DNA of 42,385 nt, taken from NCBI GenBank assembly GCA_002717505.1, contig PBEB01000002.1, forward strand, positions 6,857-49,241, written 5' to 3'. How positions within the stretch are numbered: position 1 is the first letter of the stretch; every line of letters begins with the position of its first letter. The notes under the pieces were generated by a model. It did not search any database, was not told where the DNA came from, and worked only from the letters and a program-made list of their open reading frames with translations. The stretch is from Leptospiraceae bacterium (GTDB lineage: Bacteria > Spirochaetota > Leptospiria > Leptospirales > Leptonemataceae). The position numbers and the translations under genes are program-made. Positions 1-7,806 of this stretch are shown piece after piece.

Positions 1-803
1 ATTGAAAAGAACCGGTTGATTCCTTCCGGGACAATCTGCCAGGAAAAGCCGAATTTGTCTTTGGTCCATCCGCAGATCCCTGCTTCCGGGTCCGCGGACA
101 GAGCGTGCCAGTATTCATCGATTTCCTGCTGGTTCTTGCAATCCACCACAAAAGAAAAAGCTTCGTCGAACTGAAACTTGTGGTCTTGCGCGCTTTCCAT
201 GGCCACAAAGGTTTGCCCGGCTAGCTTGAAATCACTGTAGGCCAGAGCATCTTCCTGATCCGGGGCTTTGTTCGGGCCATAAGGAAAGACAGTACCAATC
301 GATGAGTCCGGAAAGATGGATGTATAGAATTGATGTGCTTCCCTGAGCCGACCGTATTGGGAACCCACAAATAGAATCGCAGGAAGTAAACGCAGATCTT
401 GTTTACCCGCTTCATGAATCAATTGCCAGGTCATTCCAAAGCGATCCTGAACCCAGGCGTATCGTTTGCTGAAATCGTACCGATCCAGAGGCATGAGATC
501 CAGGCCACCTTCTGCAAGTTGCCTGTAAGTCTCATCAACCTCTTTCTCTTCTGAAAAATTCACCATGAAGGAAAGCGATGGGTTGAGCTTAAAGACCGGG
601 CCGCCATTAAGGGCTGCTATTCGATAGTTCCGAATCTGGAAATCCACGGTCATGATGGAACCGGCAGGCCTACCGTGCTGCTCGAAACCGGCCTCTGTAA
701 AGTAGCACGTTTCCAGTTTTTCTCCACCGAATACCGAAAGATAGAAATCTACGGCGCTGTCGGCTTCTGAATCGAACCAGAGATTGGGCTTGATCTTTTG
801 CAT
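1..803 (-). CDS. VOC-superfamily (PhnB-like) protein, duplicated, 3' end outside window
   Basis: The reading frame opens at an ATG (complement 801-803) and stays open to the left edge, so about 267 residues are visible and the stop is missing. Two similar halves follow each other. The first (about residues 1-125) begins MQKIKPNLWFDSEADSAVDF. The second starts near residue 140 with LLPAILFV and continues with HQFYTSIFPDSS. Both have the strand-helix layout and the late W-Q-(L/I) motif (FGMTWQLI, FGFSWQIV) of PhnB/3-demethylubiquinone-methyltransferase-like members of the vicinal oxygen chelate superfamily. Such proteins are usually soluble and often of unknown substrate. The fold call is firm; the biological role is not known. 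Confidence 0.8.
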   Translation of the reverse strand, partial: MQKIKPNLWFDSEADSAVDFYLSVFGGEKLETCYFTEAGFEQHGRPAGSIMTVDFQIRNYRIAALNGGPVFKLNPSLSFMVNFSEEKEVDETYRQLAEGGLDLMPLDRYDFSKRYAWVQDRFGMTWQLIHEAGKQDLRLLPAILFVGSQYGRLREAHQFYTSIFPDSSIGTVFPYGPNKAPDQEDALAYSDFKLAGQTFVAMESAQDHKFQFDEAFSFVVDCKNQQEIDEYWHALSADPEAGICGWTKDKFGFSWQIVPEGINRFFS

Positions 804-1039
804 CGATGTACTCCAGGAAAGAAGTCGCCTAGCCGGCTCTCGATGGCAATGAGATTTCAGGACAGAATTTCGATCTCAAAAAAGGATCGATAAAGAATGA
901 TTGAAGGCCAGGTTGTGGAGTCCGATTTCAGGGTTCCTCAGGGTTCCATGGAAGCAATGTCCGATCCATGGGTTACGATTCCACTCTATGATATTCGCAC
1001 AAATGCTGGAATGCAAGGTTTCTGAATAGCGACGAAATC

Positions 1040-1738
1040 CTAAAAACCTGGAGCGCCATACTGAAGTGTGTTAACAAATTTGATCACTACCTGCTGTGCG
1101 ATTTCATCGTATTTTGTACTATCGATAAGAATGTCTTCTCGATCCCAGATCATACTCAGGGGCACGGCCCACATCAAGCGGTAGGGCCAATCCCAGGCAA
1201 TTCCGGGCTCTTTACGAATAATGGCATAGTGTGATGCAGTTTCTACATCGATGATCTTGATTGTGCAGGTATCCACCATATTGTCGTGGTATTGCCCGCC
1301 GGAGTCCTGGTATCGCAATGGAATGGCTTCGCCGGTGATGATAAATCGCGCTCCCAGGATCCGACCAATCTTCGCGCCGGTGGATGGATCAATCAAGCCC
1401 GTCTGATGAAGCTTCTGTTCTCTCAGAACCCTTTCCAGATAACTTCTTTCCAGAACATCAAAGCGGTTGGTCTTCATAAGGTGGAGTGCGATGGCATCGG
1501 AAAACTGGCCGCCCCATCGCTCCCCGGTAACGGCGATGGGCATGACCACTACGCGTATCTTTTCCTGCTGCTTTTCCGGTTCCTCAGTAGCCTCCTCATC
1601 CGTCAGGAATCCGGAGGGCTTTTTTTCGGGAAATGTTCGATTCACTACTTCAGAATCATGCTGGATCGCTACATCGATAGCCGAGCAATAAAAACCAGAA
1701 ATAGATATAAGAAGAAAGATCAGTATTACTCGCACCAT
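1040..1738 (-). CDS. CsgG-like lipoprotein
   Basis: About 232 residues. The N-terminus MVRVILIFLLISISGFYC is a lipoprotein signal peptide with a lipobox-like Cys. An acidic linker (EEATEEPEKQQEK) leads into a domain that reads VVVMPIAVTG, then DAIALHLMKTNRFDVLERSY, LEQ-type helix (ERVLREQKLHQTGLIDPSTG) and AKIGRILGARFIITGEA. This succession is typical of CsgG/FlgO-like periplasmic or outer-membrane-associated lipoproteins. True CsgG forms the curli secretion pore, but no curli genes are nearby, so a secretion role is only possible. I start at the ATG at 1738 and not at the GTG two codons upstream. It diverges from the DUF423 gene across about 58 bp. Confidence 0.7.
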   Translation of the reverse strand: MVRVILIFLLISISGFYCSAIDVAIQHDSEVVNRTFPEKKPSGFLTDEEATEEPEKQQEKIRVVVMPIAVTGERWGGQFSDAIALHLMKTNRFDVLERSYLERVLREQKLHQTGLIDPSTGAKIGRILGARFIITGEAIPLRYQDSGGQYHDNMVDTCTIKIIDVETASHYAIIRKEPGIAWDWPYRLMWAVPLSMIWDREDILIDSTKYDEIAQQVVIKFVNTLQYGAPGF

Positions 1739-1796
1739 AACCACCAGTCCGATTGTTTAGTGGACAGTATCCAGAAGGCAACCGAATTTAGACCCA

Positions 1797-2195
1797 ATGA
1801 GAAGCAAAGAGGTTCGCATTCTTACGTCCCTGGGAGCTCTGCTGGCAGGCCTTTCCGTGGCAGCCGGTGCTTTTGGAGCCCATGCACTGCAGAACATTCT
1901 TACTGAGCGGTATCAGGCAATCTACGAAACTGCCAGCCAGTATATGATGTATCATGCCCTGGGTATTCTGATGTGCGGCCTTTCAACCTATCTGGGTGGG
2001 CCCGACCTGAGAAAGCCCGGCTGGCTCTTTGTAGCCGGTATTCTGTTTTTCTCCGGGAGCCTGTTTACTCTGGTCCTCACAGGAATCGGATTTCTAGGAG
2101 CTATAACGCCTATCGGCGGTGTGTTGTTTCTGGTGGGATGGTCCTGGGCAGCCTATTCCATTTTCGTAACTGGACGTCCTTCGCGTACCGGCTGA
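1797..2195 (+). CDS. DUF423 family small membrane protein
   Basis: 132 residues with four hydrophobic segments. The N-terminal stretch LGALLAGLSVAAGAFGAHAL, followed by the YETASQYMMYHALGIL segment, is the signature of the DUF423 (YgdD-like) inner-membrane family. Length and topology match the family (about 120-130 residues, four membrane helices). The molecular function of DUF423 is not established. It starts at ATG 1797 and is transcribed away from the CsgG-like gene, with a short shared upstream region. The protein looks complete. Confidence 0.85.
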   Translation: MRSKEVRILTSLGALLAGLSVAAGAFGAHALQNILTERYQAIYETASQYMMYHALGILMCGLSTYLGGPDLRKPGWLFVAGILFFSGSLFTLVLTGIGFLGAITPIGGVLFLVGWSWAAYSIFVTGRPSRTG

Positions 2196-2436
2196 ATTCT
2201 TTCTCTCACCGAACAGAGGAACCAATACAGGTTGTGCCTTCGAAAAACCGGAGCACTCATTATGCGCCGGGATTTGTACAACAATTCCCGGCCCACGGTG
2301 GAACACTTCTTTACGCTTTGACGATGGTTGAATCGGAAGGGCAGGACCGGATCCGGGTAAAGGCTTTAGATTCCCGTGCGTAGTGGGGATCGGACAATCT
2401 ATTCCAGAATGCTATCCTGGACCAGGAGTAGCCTCT

Positions 2437-3297
2437 CTAGAACAGAGATGGACTGGTGGTTTCTCCGGCCTTGCTCTGGTCCGCCTGATCTTTCTGGCCC
2501 ATCGCTCGAAGGGCTTTCACGGACGGTCCATACTCTTTGGTGGCAATAATCGAATATTTCAGAGGCTCCCCAAAGCCGGTGAGCTCGCCAAAACTGATTA
2601 CATCGCCGTACAGGAAGGCCCTCAAAGCCGGTATTGCTGAAGCTTCGCCCTCTTTTTCCATTTTGGCGTCCAGATCATCCAGAGACCGATAGAAGGGCAG
2701 AATATCTCTGTAGAACCAGTGCATCGGAGAGTCCACTTCATCACGGAGCACGGCCTTGAGGTCTTTTCCGTTGAGCTCGGAAGCTGTGGAATTCGCAATT
2801 TTTTGCCGGGAAGTCCGGGCCAGAAGGAGGTAGCGGTATAGCTCCTGAGCATTTCCTGGTTTGCGGGCCAATTTATGAACTCGAGCAATCCAGGTGGCCC
2901 AGGCTTTGATTTCTTTGGAGCTTAAACGGGATATAAATGCAAATAGATAACCATCGCGAAGAAATCGATTGTCTTTCTTCAGCGCTTCCAGGGCCTCTCC
3001 TGCAATGCTGCAGCAGTGAGAGTTGGGCCATACAGTAAACGGATTGGCCGCCAATTCGGTGTGCTCCTGCTCGGTCATTTCTTCGGTGCAGAGCAGACCA
3101 CCTGCTATCAGCAGCTTTTGAAAGGAGTCCTGGCTCAGTCCAGGGGCGTTCTGGAGGTTATTGTAAAGAGAAAGAAGGGTAGTTTTCAGTCGTTCAGGCT
3201 TATTTTCATGCCGGAGGATGACCTTCAGGGATTTCTGCAGCCGCACCAGTTCATTGGCGGAAAGTTGTCCCAGCGATTGCGATACGTAAAAATGCAT
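2437..3297 (-). CDS. hypothetical protein
   Basis: 286 residues, predicted soluble: no signal peptide or membrane segment is visible and it is rich in charged helices (LVRLQKSLKVILRHENKPER, ALEALKKDNRFLRDGYLFAF). A Cys-Cys pair (NSHCCSIAGEA) lies near residue 95. I do not recognise the family. The ATG at 3297 is preceded by a weak purine-rich stretch. The flanking intergenic regions of about 240 and 400 bp suggest a single-gene unit. Coding status rests on length, normal amino-acid composition and lack of a better frame on the opposite strand. Confidence 0.6.
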   Translation of the reverse strand: MHFYVSQSLGQLSANELVRLQKSLKVILRHENKPERLKTTLLSLYNNLQNAPGLSQDSFQKLLIAGGLLCTEEMTEQEHTELAANPFTVWPNSHCCSIAGEALEALKKDNRFLRDGYLFAFISRLSSKEIKAWATWIARVHKLARKPGNAQELYRYLLLARTSRQKIANSTASELNGKDLKAVLRDEVDSPMHWFYRDILPFYRSLDDLDAKMEKEGEASAIPALRAFLYGDVISFGELTGFGEPLKYSIIATKEYGPSVKALRAMGQKDQADQSKAGETTSPSLF

Positions 3298-3703
3298 AGG
3301 AATACCTGCCCACTATTCCTGTCGGCAGAAGCTCTCTGAGAAGAGAGAATAATCCGGAAGATGTTATGTCCCACGACTTGTGTCAAGATGTTTAATGCCG
3401 TAAATCCATGTTCACCTCGCTTTATTGCATTTTTTTTCTCCTGGGATTTTGCGCTGGTTTGTCGGGCTCAATGCGAGTTTTTGCTCCATATACCCTCTCC
3501 GGGTATATGGCCTATGTTGCGTTGCGGCAGGGGGTTATCGAAAACAAAGCTTCCGGTGTAGTATCTCTACTGAATGGGAGTTGTCCGGGGAGTCATCTGG
3601 AGGAAAGTATTGACACTGGCATTGGATTCGATCTCTAATGGCGGGCGCTTCCCGGTGCCTGAAAGATTCCAGGATGGCCTTTCAGTCAACTTTGTGGTAG
3701 CTT
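3298..3703. other. intergenic region upstream of the antiporter operon
   Basis: This roughly 400-bp stretch holds the likely operon promoter at 3610-3639. It also contains a 76-codon plus-strand frame (3408-3638) whose first half, FFLLGFCAGLSGSMRVFAPY, is hydrophobic and vaguely recalls DUF4126-type membrane proteins. That frame has no ribosome binding site, ends in unrelated-looking sequence and overlaps the promoter, so I do not call it a gene. A decayed gene fragment is possible. Confidence 0.4.
3610..3639 (+). promoter_or_regulatory. predicted sigma-70 promoter of the antiporter operon
   Basis: A perfect TTGACA at 3610-3615 is followed, after 18 bp, by TCTAAT at 3634-3639 (5 of 6 matches to TATAAT). 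Transcription would begin near 3646, leaving a leader of about 60 nt before the first antiporter gene. No operator or riboswitch-like structure is evident in that leader. Confidence 0.6.
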
Positions 3704-3712
3704 GTGGCCAAA

Positions 3713-4273
3713 ATGAAGAAGCTTTCCTTTGTTAGCGTAATTCTTTCCTTCTGCGGACTGCTGGCTTTCTGGCTGGTGATGAGCGGACATTACGATCCCA
3801 TCCATATCGGGATGGGCGTGGTAAGTGCTCTGGTTGTGATGTATGTGAATCACTCTTTGCGTCGCCATAGCTTTTACTCCGATGAGCTGGATGATCTCAT
3901 CAATCTTCGCTACGGTTATCTCATATACTACGTTGCCTGGCTTGGCTGGCAGATCATCGCTTCCGGATTTCATGTAGCGGGAGTCATTCTGAGAAAGTCC
4001 TTACCAATTTCTACTTATATAGTGCGATTTAAGGCAGACCTGCCCAGTGCCCATGCTCGCATGATTCTGGGGAATTCCATAACCCTGACTCCGGGAACCT
4101 TAACTATAGACATTCAGGGCAACGAGTTTATTGTGCATGCGCTTACAACGAAATCGGTGAGTTCGGTTGTGGACGATAGTATGCCATCGAGAGTGGCTCG
4201 GCTTTTTTCGCGGGAGAAGAAAGCCATCGTGTATGATGTACGGTTCTACTCATCTCCGGAGGAGCTGGCATGA
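3713..4273 (+). CDS. mnhE: Mrp/Mbh-type antiporter subunit E (MnhE-like)
   Basis: About 186 residues. Two N-terminal membrane segments (SVILSFCGLLAFWLVMSG and IGMGVVSALVVMY) and a third near residue 75 (YLIYYVAWLGWQIIASG) are followed by a cytoplasmic part with LGNSITLTPGTLTIDI, the MnhE hallmark. It is a structural subunit of the multi-subunit Na+(or K+)/H+ antiporter in the cytoplasmic membrane and is also found as MbhA in membrane-bound hydrogenases. I prefer ATG 3713 to an in-frame GTG at 3704. The stop overlaps the next start by 4 bases (ATGA), so translation is coupled. Confidence 0.9.
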   Translation: MKKLSFVSVILSFCGLLAFWLVMSGHYDPIHIGMGVVSALVVMYVNHSLRRHSFYSDELDDLINLRYGYLIYYVAWLGWQIIASGFHVAGVILRKSLPISTYIVRFKADLPSAHARMILGNSITLTPGTLTIDIQGNEFIVHALTTKSVSSVVDDSMPSRVARLFSREKKAIVYDVRFYSSPEELA

Positions 4274-4545
4274 ACGAGTTTCTTCTTTATGCTGCTGTTC
4301 TGCTGACGGTAATTATCGCCGTCCCTCTTATACGAGTGGTTCGAGGTCCTACCGTTTATGATCGCCTGGTAGGGGCCAATGCCATTGCTACAAAGACAAT
4401 CGTGCTGATCTGTCTCATTGGATTTCTGTACGGGCGAATCGATATGTTTATCGATATCACTCTGGCTTATGCTGTGCTGGGCTTTGTTGGCTCTTTGATT
4501 ATCGCGAAGTATTTTACTTCAGGAAAGGCGGATTCCGATGATTGA
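4270..4545 (+). CDS. mnhF: antiporter subunit F (MnhF-like)
   Basis: 91 residues with three membrane helices. The motif VVRGPTVYDRLVGANAIATK after the first helix is characteristic of MnhF/MrpF, as is the following DMFIDITLAYAVLGFVGSL. It is a small integral subunit of the antiporter complex. It overlaps mnhE by 4 bases and mnhG by 8 bases. Length is normal for the family. Confidence 0.92.
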   Translation: MNEFLLYAAVLLTVIIAVPLIRVVRGPTVYDRLVGANAIATKTIVLICLIGFLYGRIDMFIDITLAYAVLGFVGSLIIAKYFTSGKADSDD

Positions 4546-4876
4546 TCTGCAATCCATTGTGAGCATTGTCTTTGTTGTGGCCGGCATATTCTTCATGCTT
4601 GTGGGTAGCGTTGGTATAGTTCGTTTGCCGGATTTTTTTTCTAGAACCCATGCAGTCAGTAAGTCGGATACTCTGGGCATGCTTCTGGCTATCATCGGTC
4701 TTATTATTTATGAAGGACTGACCTTGAGTAGTTTTAAGCTGGCTCTGGTGGTGATCTTCATCGCGCTGGCGAATCCCATCGGCACCCATGCTCTGGGAAG
4801 GGCTGCTTTTCGCAAGGGAGTGAAACCGATCCTTACAGGAAAAAAGAAGTCCCCGGAAAAGGATGCGGAAAGCTGA
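4538..4876 (+). CDS. mnhG: antiporter subunit G (MnhG-like)
   Basis: 112 residues, three membrane helices. The segment FFMLVGSVGIVRLPDFFSRT followed by HAVSKSDTLGMLL is the classic MnhG/MrpG motif (R-x-P-D-x-x-x-R-x-H-A). The C-terminal tail is basic (TGKKKSPEKDAES) and probably cytoplasmic. A 73-bp gap containing a small hairpin separates it from the next gene, the only real gap within the operon. Confidence 0.92.
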   Translation: MIDLQSIVSIVFVVAGIFFMLVGSVGIVRLPDFFSRTHAVSKSDTLGMLLAIIGLIIYEGLTLSSFKLALVVIFIALANPIGTHALGRAAFRKGVKPILTGKKKSPEKDAES

Positions 4877-4885
4877 TTGCGAAAA

Positions 4886-4906
4886 GCAAATCCGTTGCAG
4901 ATTTGC
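4886..4906 (+). other. intra-operon hairpin between mnhG and the split-A gene
   Basis: Arms GCAAATC (4886-4892) and GATTTGC (4900-4906) pair perfectly around a 7-nt loop. No U-tract follows, so it is not a normal terminator. It could be an mRNA-stabilising or processing site inside the long operon transcript. Confidence 0.35.
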
Positions 4907-4949
4907 GACAGGATTTCGTGCGTCGTAGAACAAAGGTAGAAAGAAAAAA

Positions 4950-5195
4950 ATGATCTGGGAACTGGAACTAATTCTGTACGTATTCATCATTCTGATGGCC
5001 GTAGTGGCCCTGGAATCCAGGAACCTTCTGGTGGCAGTGGTGATGCTTACCGTCTTTTCTTTCTCCATCGCATTATTATTCATCACAATGGGCGCTGTAG
5101 ACGTGGGATTTACCGAAGCAGTGGTTGGAGCCGGCGTAACCGGAATCCTATTTATTGTGGCCATCTATCAGACCACCAGCAGGAGCGTAGATTGA
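4950..5195 (+). CDS. DUF4040/MbhD-like subunit, a stand-alone piece of MrpA
   Basis: 81 residues, three hydrophobic segments (LILYVFIILMAVVAL, LLVAVVMLTVFSFSIALLFI, VVGAGVTGILFIVAIY). The sequence GAVDVGFTEAVVGAGVTG is the conserved core of the DUF4040/MbhD domain, which in standard Mrp antiporters is fused to the C-terminal part of MrpA. Here, as in archaeal Mbh complexes, it is a separate gene. It contributes to the ion path in the membrane arm. A purine-rich stretch (GTAGAAAG) precedes the ATG. It overlaps the next gene at TTGA. Confidence 0.85.
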   Translation: MIWELELILYVFIILMAVVALESRNLLVAVVMLTVFSFSIALLFITMGAVDVGFTEAVVGAGVTGILFIVAIYQTTSRSVD

Positions 5196-5497
5196 AAGCC
5201 ATACAAATCACAATAATAGCTGCTTTCTTTGGGCTGATGATTTACGGGGCTTCTGATCTGCCCTATCGCGGTCAAACCGAGGAGCGAAGAGAGCAAACCC
5301 GAAATCTGGATCAAGGAGTGGAACACATTGATCCAGGAGAATACTATGTGGCCAACGCGTACAAAGATGCGAGAACTCCCAACATGGTTACCGTGGTTCT
5401 TGGGGATTATCGAAGTCTGGATACCCTGGGCGAACAAATCGTTATCTATACTGCTGGCTTGATTACGATCTTGCTTTTGAGAAGAAGGCGAAAATGA
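5192..5497 (+). CDS. MbhE-like subunit, second stand-alone piece of MrpA
   Basis: 101 residues. An N-terminal helix (IQITIIAAFFGLMIYGA) leads to an extracytoplasmic segment containing YVANAYKDARTPNMVTVVLG and YRSLDTLGEQIVI, then a C-terminal helix (VIYTAGLITILLLRRRRK). The N-V-V-T-x-V-L-x-D-Y-R-x-x-D-T-x-G-E signature is that of the MrpA C-terminal/MbhE domain. It starts with TTG at 5192, overlapping the previous stop, and ends in an ATGA overlap with the next gene. In canonical Mrp this domain is part of MrpA. Confidence 0.85.
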   Translation: MKAIQITIIAAFFGLMIYGASDLPYRGQTEERREQTRNLDQGVEHIDPGEYYVANAYKDARTPNMVTVVLGDYRSLDTLGEQIVIYTAGLITILLLRRRRK

Positions 5498-5934
5498 AGA
5501 ATCAAATGGACAGTCCCATCATTCTGCTGGGAGCCAGGCTCTTGAGTCCGTACATAATGATGTTCGGTTTGTATGTGATTTTTCATGGTCATTACAGCCC
5601 TGGAGGTGGTTTCCAGGGAGGCGCACTGCTGGCTTCGTCCATTCTTCTGGTTCGCATCGCCGGAGGAAATGTAGTGGGGCGATTGCAGATCAAAAAGGTT
5701 CTTACCACTCCCATGGCCGCCACCGGAGTGATTATCTATTTCGCCACAGGGCTGACTTCTTTGTTTCTGGGCGGGCAATTCCTGGATTATGAGCATTTAC
5801 CCAATCCGGGCATTGAGCCAGAGATGCTGAGATACTGGGGAATGTTGATCATAGAATTGGGAATTGGTCTCGCTGTAATGGCCATTCTTATCATGATCTA
5901 CGACAACCTCACTTATGGAGAAGATCATGTTTGA
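5494..5934 (+). CDS. mnhB: antiporter subunit B (MnhB-like)
   Basis: 146 residues, four membrane helices. The motif FHGHYSPGGGFQGGALLASS near residues 29-48 is diagnostic for MnhB/MrpB/MbhF. A periplasmic loop (LDYEHLPNPGIEPEML) precedes the last helix (LIIELGIGLAVMAILIMIY). It is an integral subunit of the antiporter complex. It overlaps the MbhE-like gene by 4 bases; its 3' end overlaps the start of the next gene by 8 bases. Confidence 0.92.
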   Translation: MKNQMDSPIILLGARLLSPYIMMFGLYVIFHGHYSPGGGFQGGALLASSILLVRIAGGNVVGRLQIKKVLTTPMAATGVIIYFATGLTSLFLGGQFLDYEHLPNPGIEPEMLRYWGMLIIELGIGLAVMAILIMIYDNLTYGEDHV

Positions 5935-6295
5935 TTTCTTCGTTGGTCATTTCTCCTACTGGCTTACGATCCTGCTTCTTTGCATTGGCCTCTATGGAAT
6001 ACTGATTAAGCGAAGCCTGGTAAAGAAGCTTATTGGACTTACGATTTTGCAGAGCGCAATCGTCATCTTCTGGGTATCTCTGGCCAATAAGCCCGGCGCC
6101 ACGGTTCCTGTAAAAGATCCCGGCATAGCTGTGGCAGAAACGACCAACTATCTCAACCCATTGCCCCATACGTTGATGCTCACTGCCATCGTAGTAGGCG
6201 TGGCCACCCTGGGAGTGGCATTCTCGCTGCTCATCGCCATCTGGAATCGCTATCGAACCCTGGATGAAAAGGAGCTTATAGAGAAACTGAAATGA
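5927..6295 (+). CDS. mnhC: antiporter subunit C (MnhC/NuoK-like)
   Basis: 122 residues from ATG 5927, preceded by GGAG at 5917; an in-frame ATG at 5915 lies further inside mnhB and is less likely. Three membrane helices are present with the GLYGILIKRSLVKKLIGLTI and PHTLMLTAIVVGVATLGVAF blocks of MnhC, the homologue of complex I NuoK. It forms part of the membrane arm between the B subunit and the large D-type subunit. It overlaps mnhD by 4 bases. Confidence 0.92.
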   Translation: MFDFFVGHFSYWLTILLLCIGLYGILIKRSLVKKLIGLTILQSAIVIFWVSLANKPGATVPVKDPGIAVAETTNYLNPLPHTLMLTAIVVGVATLGVAFSLLIAIWNRYRTLDEKELIEKLK

Positions 6296-7806
6296 TCGAA
6301 GCTCATCTACCTATCCTCATTGCACTGGTATTTCTTGCTTTTGCCCTGATCATTCCACTGAGCTCGCTCATCAAAGAGGAGTTCAGCTATGGCGCAGCTG
6401 TGATCGGTGGATTGCTGGCAACATCCCTTTCCTGGTTCGGACTTATTCACTTTGCCGGCGCGGATGCAGTGCGTTATCCCATGGCCGGTTGGATGCCTCC
6501 CATTGGCATTGAGTTCGTCTACGATCAACTCAGCGCCTTGATCCTGGGTGTGATCAACACCATGGCCACACTGGTTTTGATTCATTCTCGCAAGGTTTAT
6601 CCTTCTGAATTCCCACATAAGCAAATGCCTTTCTATACCGTATGCATGCTGCTGATGCTGGGCTTCAATGGAATGGTCCTGACCGGGGATTTATTTACCC
6701 TGTTCGTTTTTCTGGAAATCTCGTCTCTATCTGGTTATGCACTGATTGCCATTGGTGGACGGGCGGCACCATTCGCGGCCTTTCGCTATTTAATCATCGG
6801 AACGGTCGGCGGGTCTTTCTATCTTCTGGGCCTTGGATTTCTGTACAATGTTTCCGGAACTTTGAACATGATGGATATGGCTGGCCTGATTTCCGGTATA
6901 TCCACCCAGCCTTCTGTGGTCACCGGCCTTCTGCTCATGATCGTGGGCATTGGATTGAAAGCAGCGATCTTTCCCATGCATGGATGGTTGCCCGATTCCT
7001 ATACGTTTGCCTCTTCCACTTCCACGGCATTGATCGCCCCCATAGGCACGAAGGTGGCTGTGTATGTCTTGATTCGCATTGTGCTGTATGTTGCGGGTCT
7101 GGAAAACATCGATGCGGCCATTCCGGTAACCACTATCCTGTCTATTCTGGCTGCAGCAGGAATACTCTATGGCTCCATTATGGCCATTGGACAGTTCGAG
7201 ATTAAACGAATGCTGGCATACAGTTCCGTTTCGCAGATCGGATACATAGTTCTCGGTATAACCATGGCCAGTCCTATGGCCTTTGTTGGAGCGATCCTGC
7301 ACATTGTGAATCATGCGGTGATGAAGGGTACGCTGTTCCTGGTAGCGGGAAATCTTAGACTAAAAGAAGGGCATACAGATCTACGAAGACTGGATCACAC
7401 ATATGCCAAGAAGTATCCCTGGAGTATGGCCGCCTTTACCCTGGGAGCTATTTCCATGATCGGGCTCCCGCCGCTGGCCGGGTTTTTCAGTAAATGGTAC
7501 CTCGTGCTGGGAACAATAGAAACCAGTAACTGGTTTTTTCTGATCGTTTTGTTGGTTAGTTCGCTTCTAAACGCAGTGTATTTCTTTCGCATTCTGGAAA
7601 AGGTCTATCTGAAAAATCCCAGAGAAACGGAAGGTCAGCAAGTTATGGCAGACGAAAAGGTTTCCCTGCGCGAATACAGCCCCTCCATGATCGCGCCTAT
7701 GATGATTCTGGCACTGTCTTTGCTGGTTCTGGGCCTTGGAAACGTAGCTATTGTCGATTACATTTCTAGCTTTGTGCCGGCCACTATCCTGGAGGCAGCC
7801 CGATGA
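6292..7806 (+). CDS. mnhD: antiporter subunit D (MnhD-like), first large ion-translocating subunit
   Basis: 504 residues, about 14 membrane helices. It carries the expected ion-path residues of the NuoL/M/N-MrpA/D family: Glu142 in FLEISSLSGYALIA, Lys223 in GIGLKAAIFPMHGWLPD and Lys254 in IGTKVAVYVLIR. The sequence is closest in feel to MrpD/MbhH. It is the first of three large antiporter-like subunits in this operon and probably moves cations or protons across the cytoplasmic membrane. ATGA overlaps link it to both neighbours. Confidence 0.92.
   Translation: MIEAHLPILIALVFLAFALIIPLSSLIKEEFSYGAAVIGGLLATSLSWFGLIHFAGADAVRYPMAGWMPPIGIEFVYDQLSALILGVINTMATLVLIHSRKVYPSEFPHKQMPFYTVCMLLMLGFNGMVLTGDLFTLFVFLEISSLSGYALIAIGGRAAPFAAFRYLIIGTVGGSFYLLGLGFLYNVSGTLNMMDMAGLISGISTQPSVVTGLLLMIVGIGLKAAIFPMHGWLPDSYTFASSTSTALIAPIGTKVAVYVLIRIVLYVAGLENIDAAIPVTTILSILAAAGILYGSIMAIGQFEIKRMLAYSSVSQIGYIVLGITMASPMAFVGAILHIVNHAVMKGTLFLVAGNLRLKEGHTDLRRLDHTYAKKYPWSMAAFTLGAISMIGLPPLAGFFSKWYLVLGTIETSNWFFLIVLLVSSLLNAVYFFRILEKVYLKNPRETEGQQVMADEKVSLREYSPSMIAPMMILALSLLVLGLGNVAIVDYISSFVPATILEAAR

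Noticed and set aside
940-958. Short direct repeat CAGGGTTCC twice
   Set aside because: Only two copies of 9 bp in a non-coding region; no further support for function.
1286-1906. Long plus-strand frame antisense to the CsgG-like gene
   Set aside because: It overlaps a well-supported lipoprotein gene and the DUF423 start; its composition looks like a shadow frame.
3408-3638. 76-codon hydrophobic frame upstream of the antiporter operon
   Set aside because: No ribosome site, only part of it resembles a membrane protein, and it overlaps the predicted promoter. It may be a remnant.
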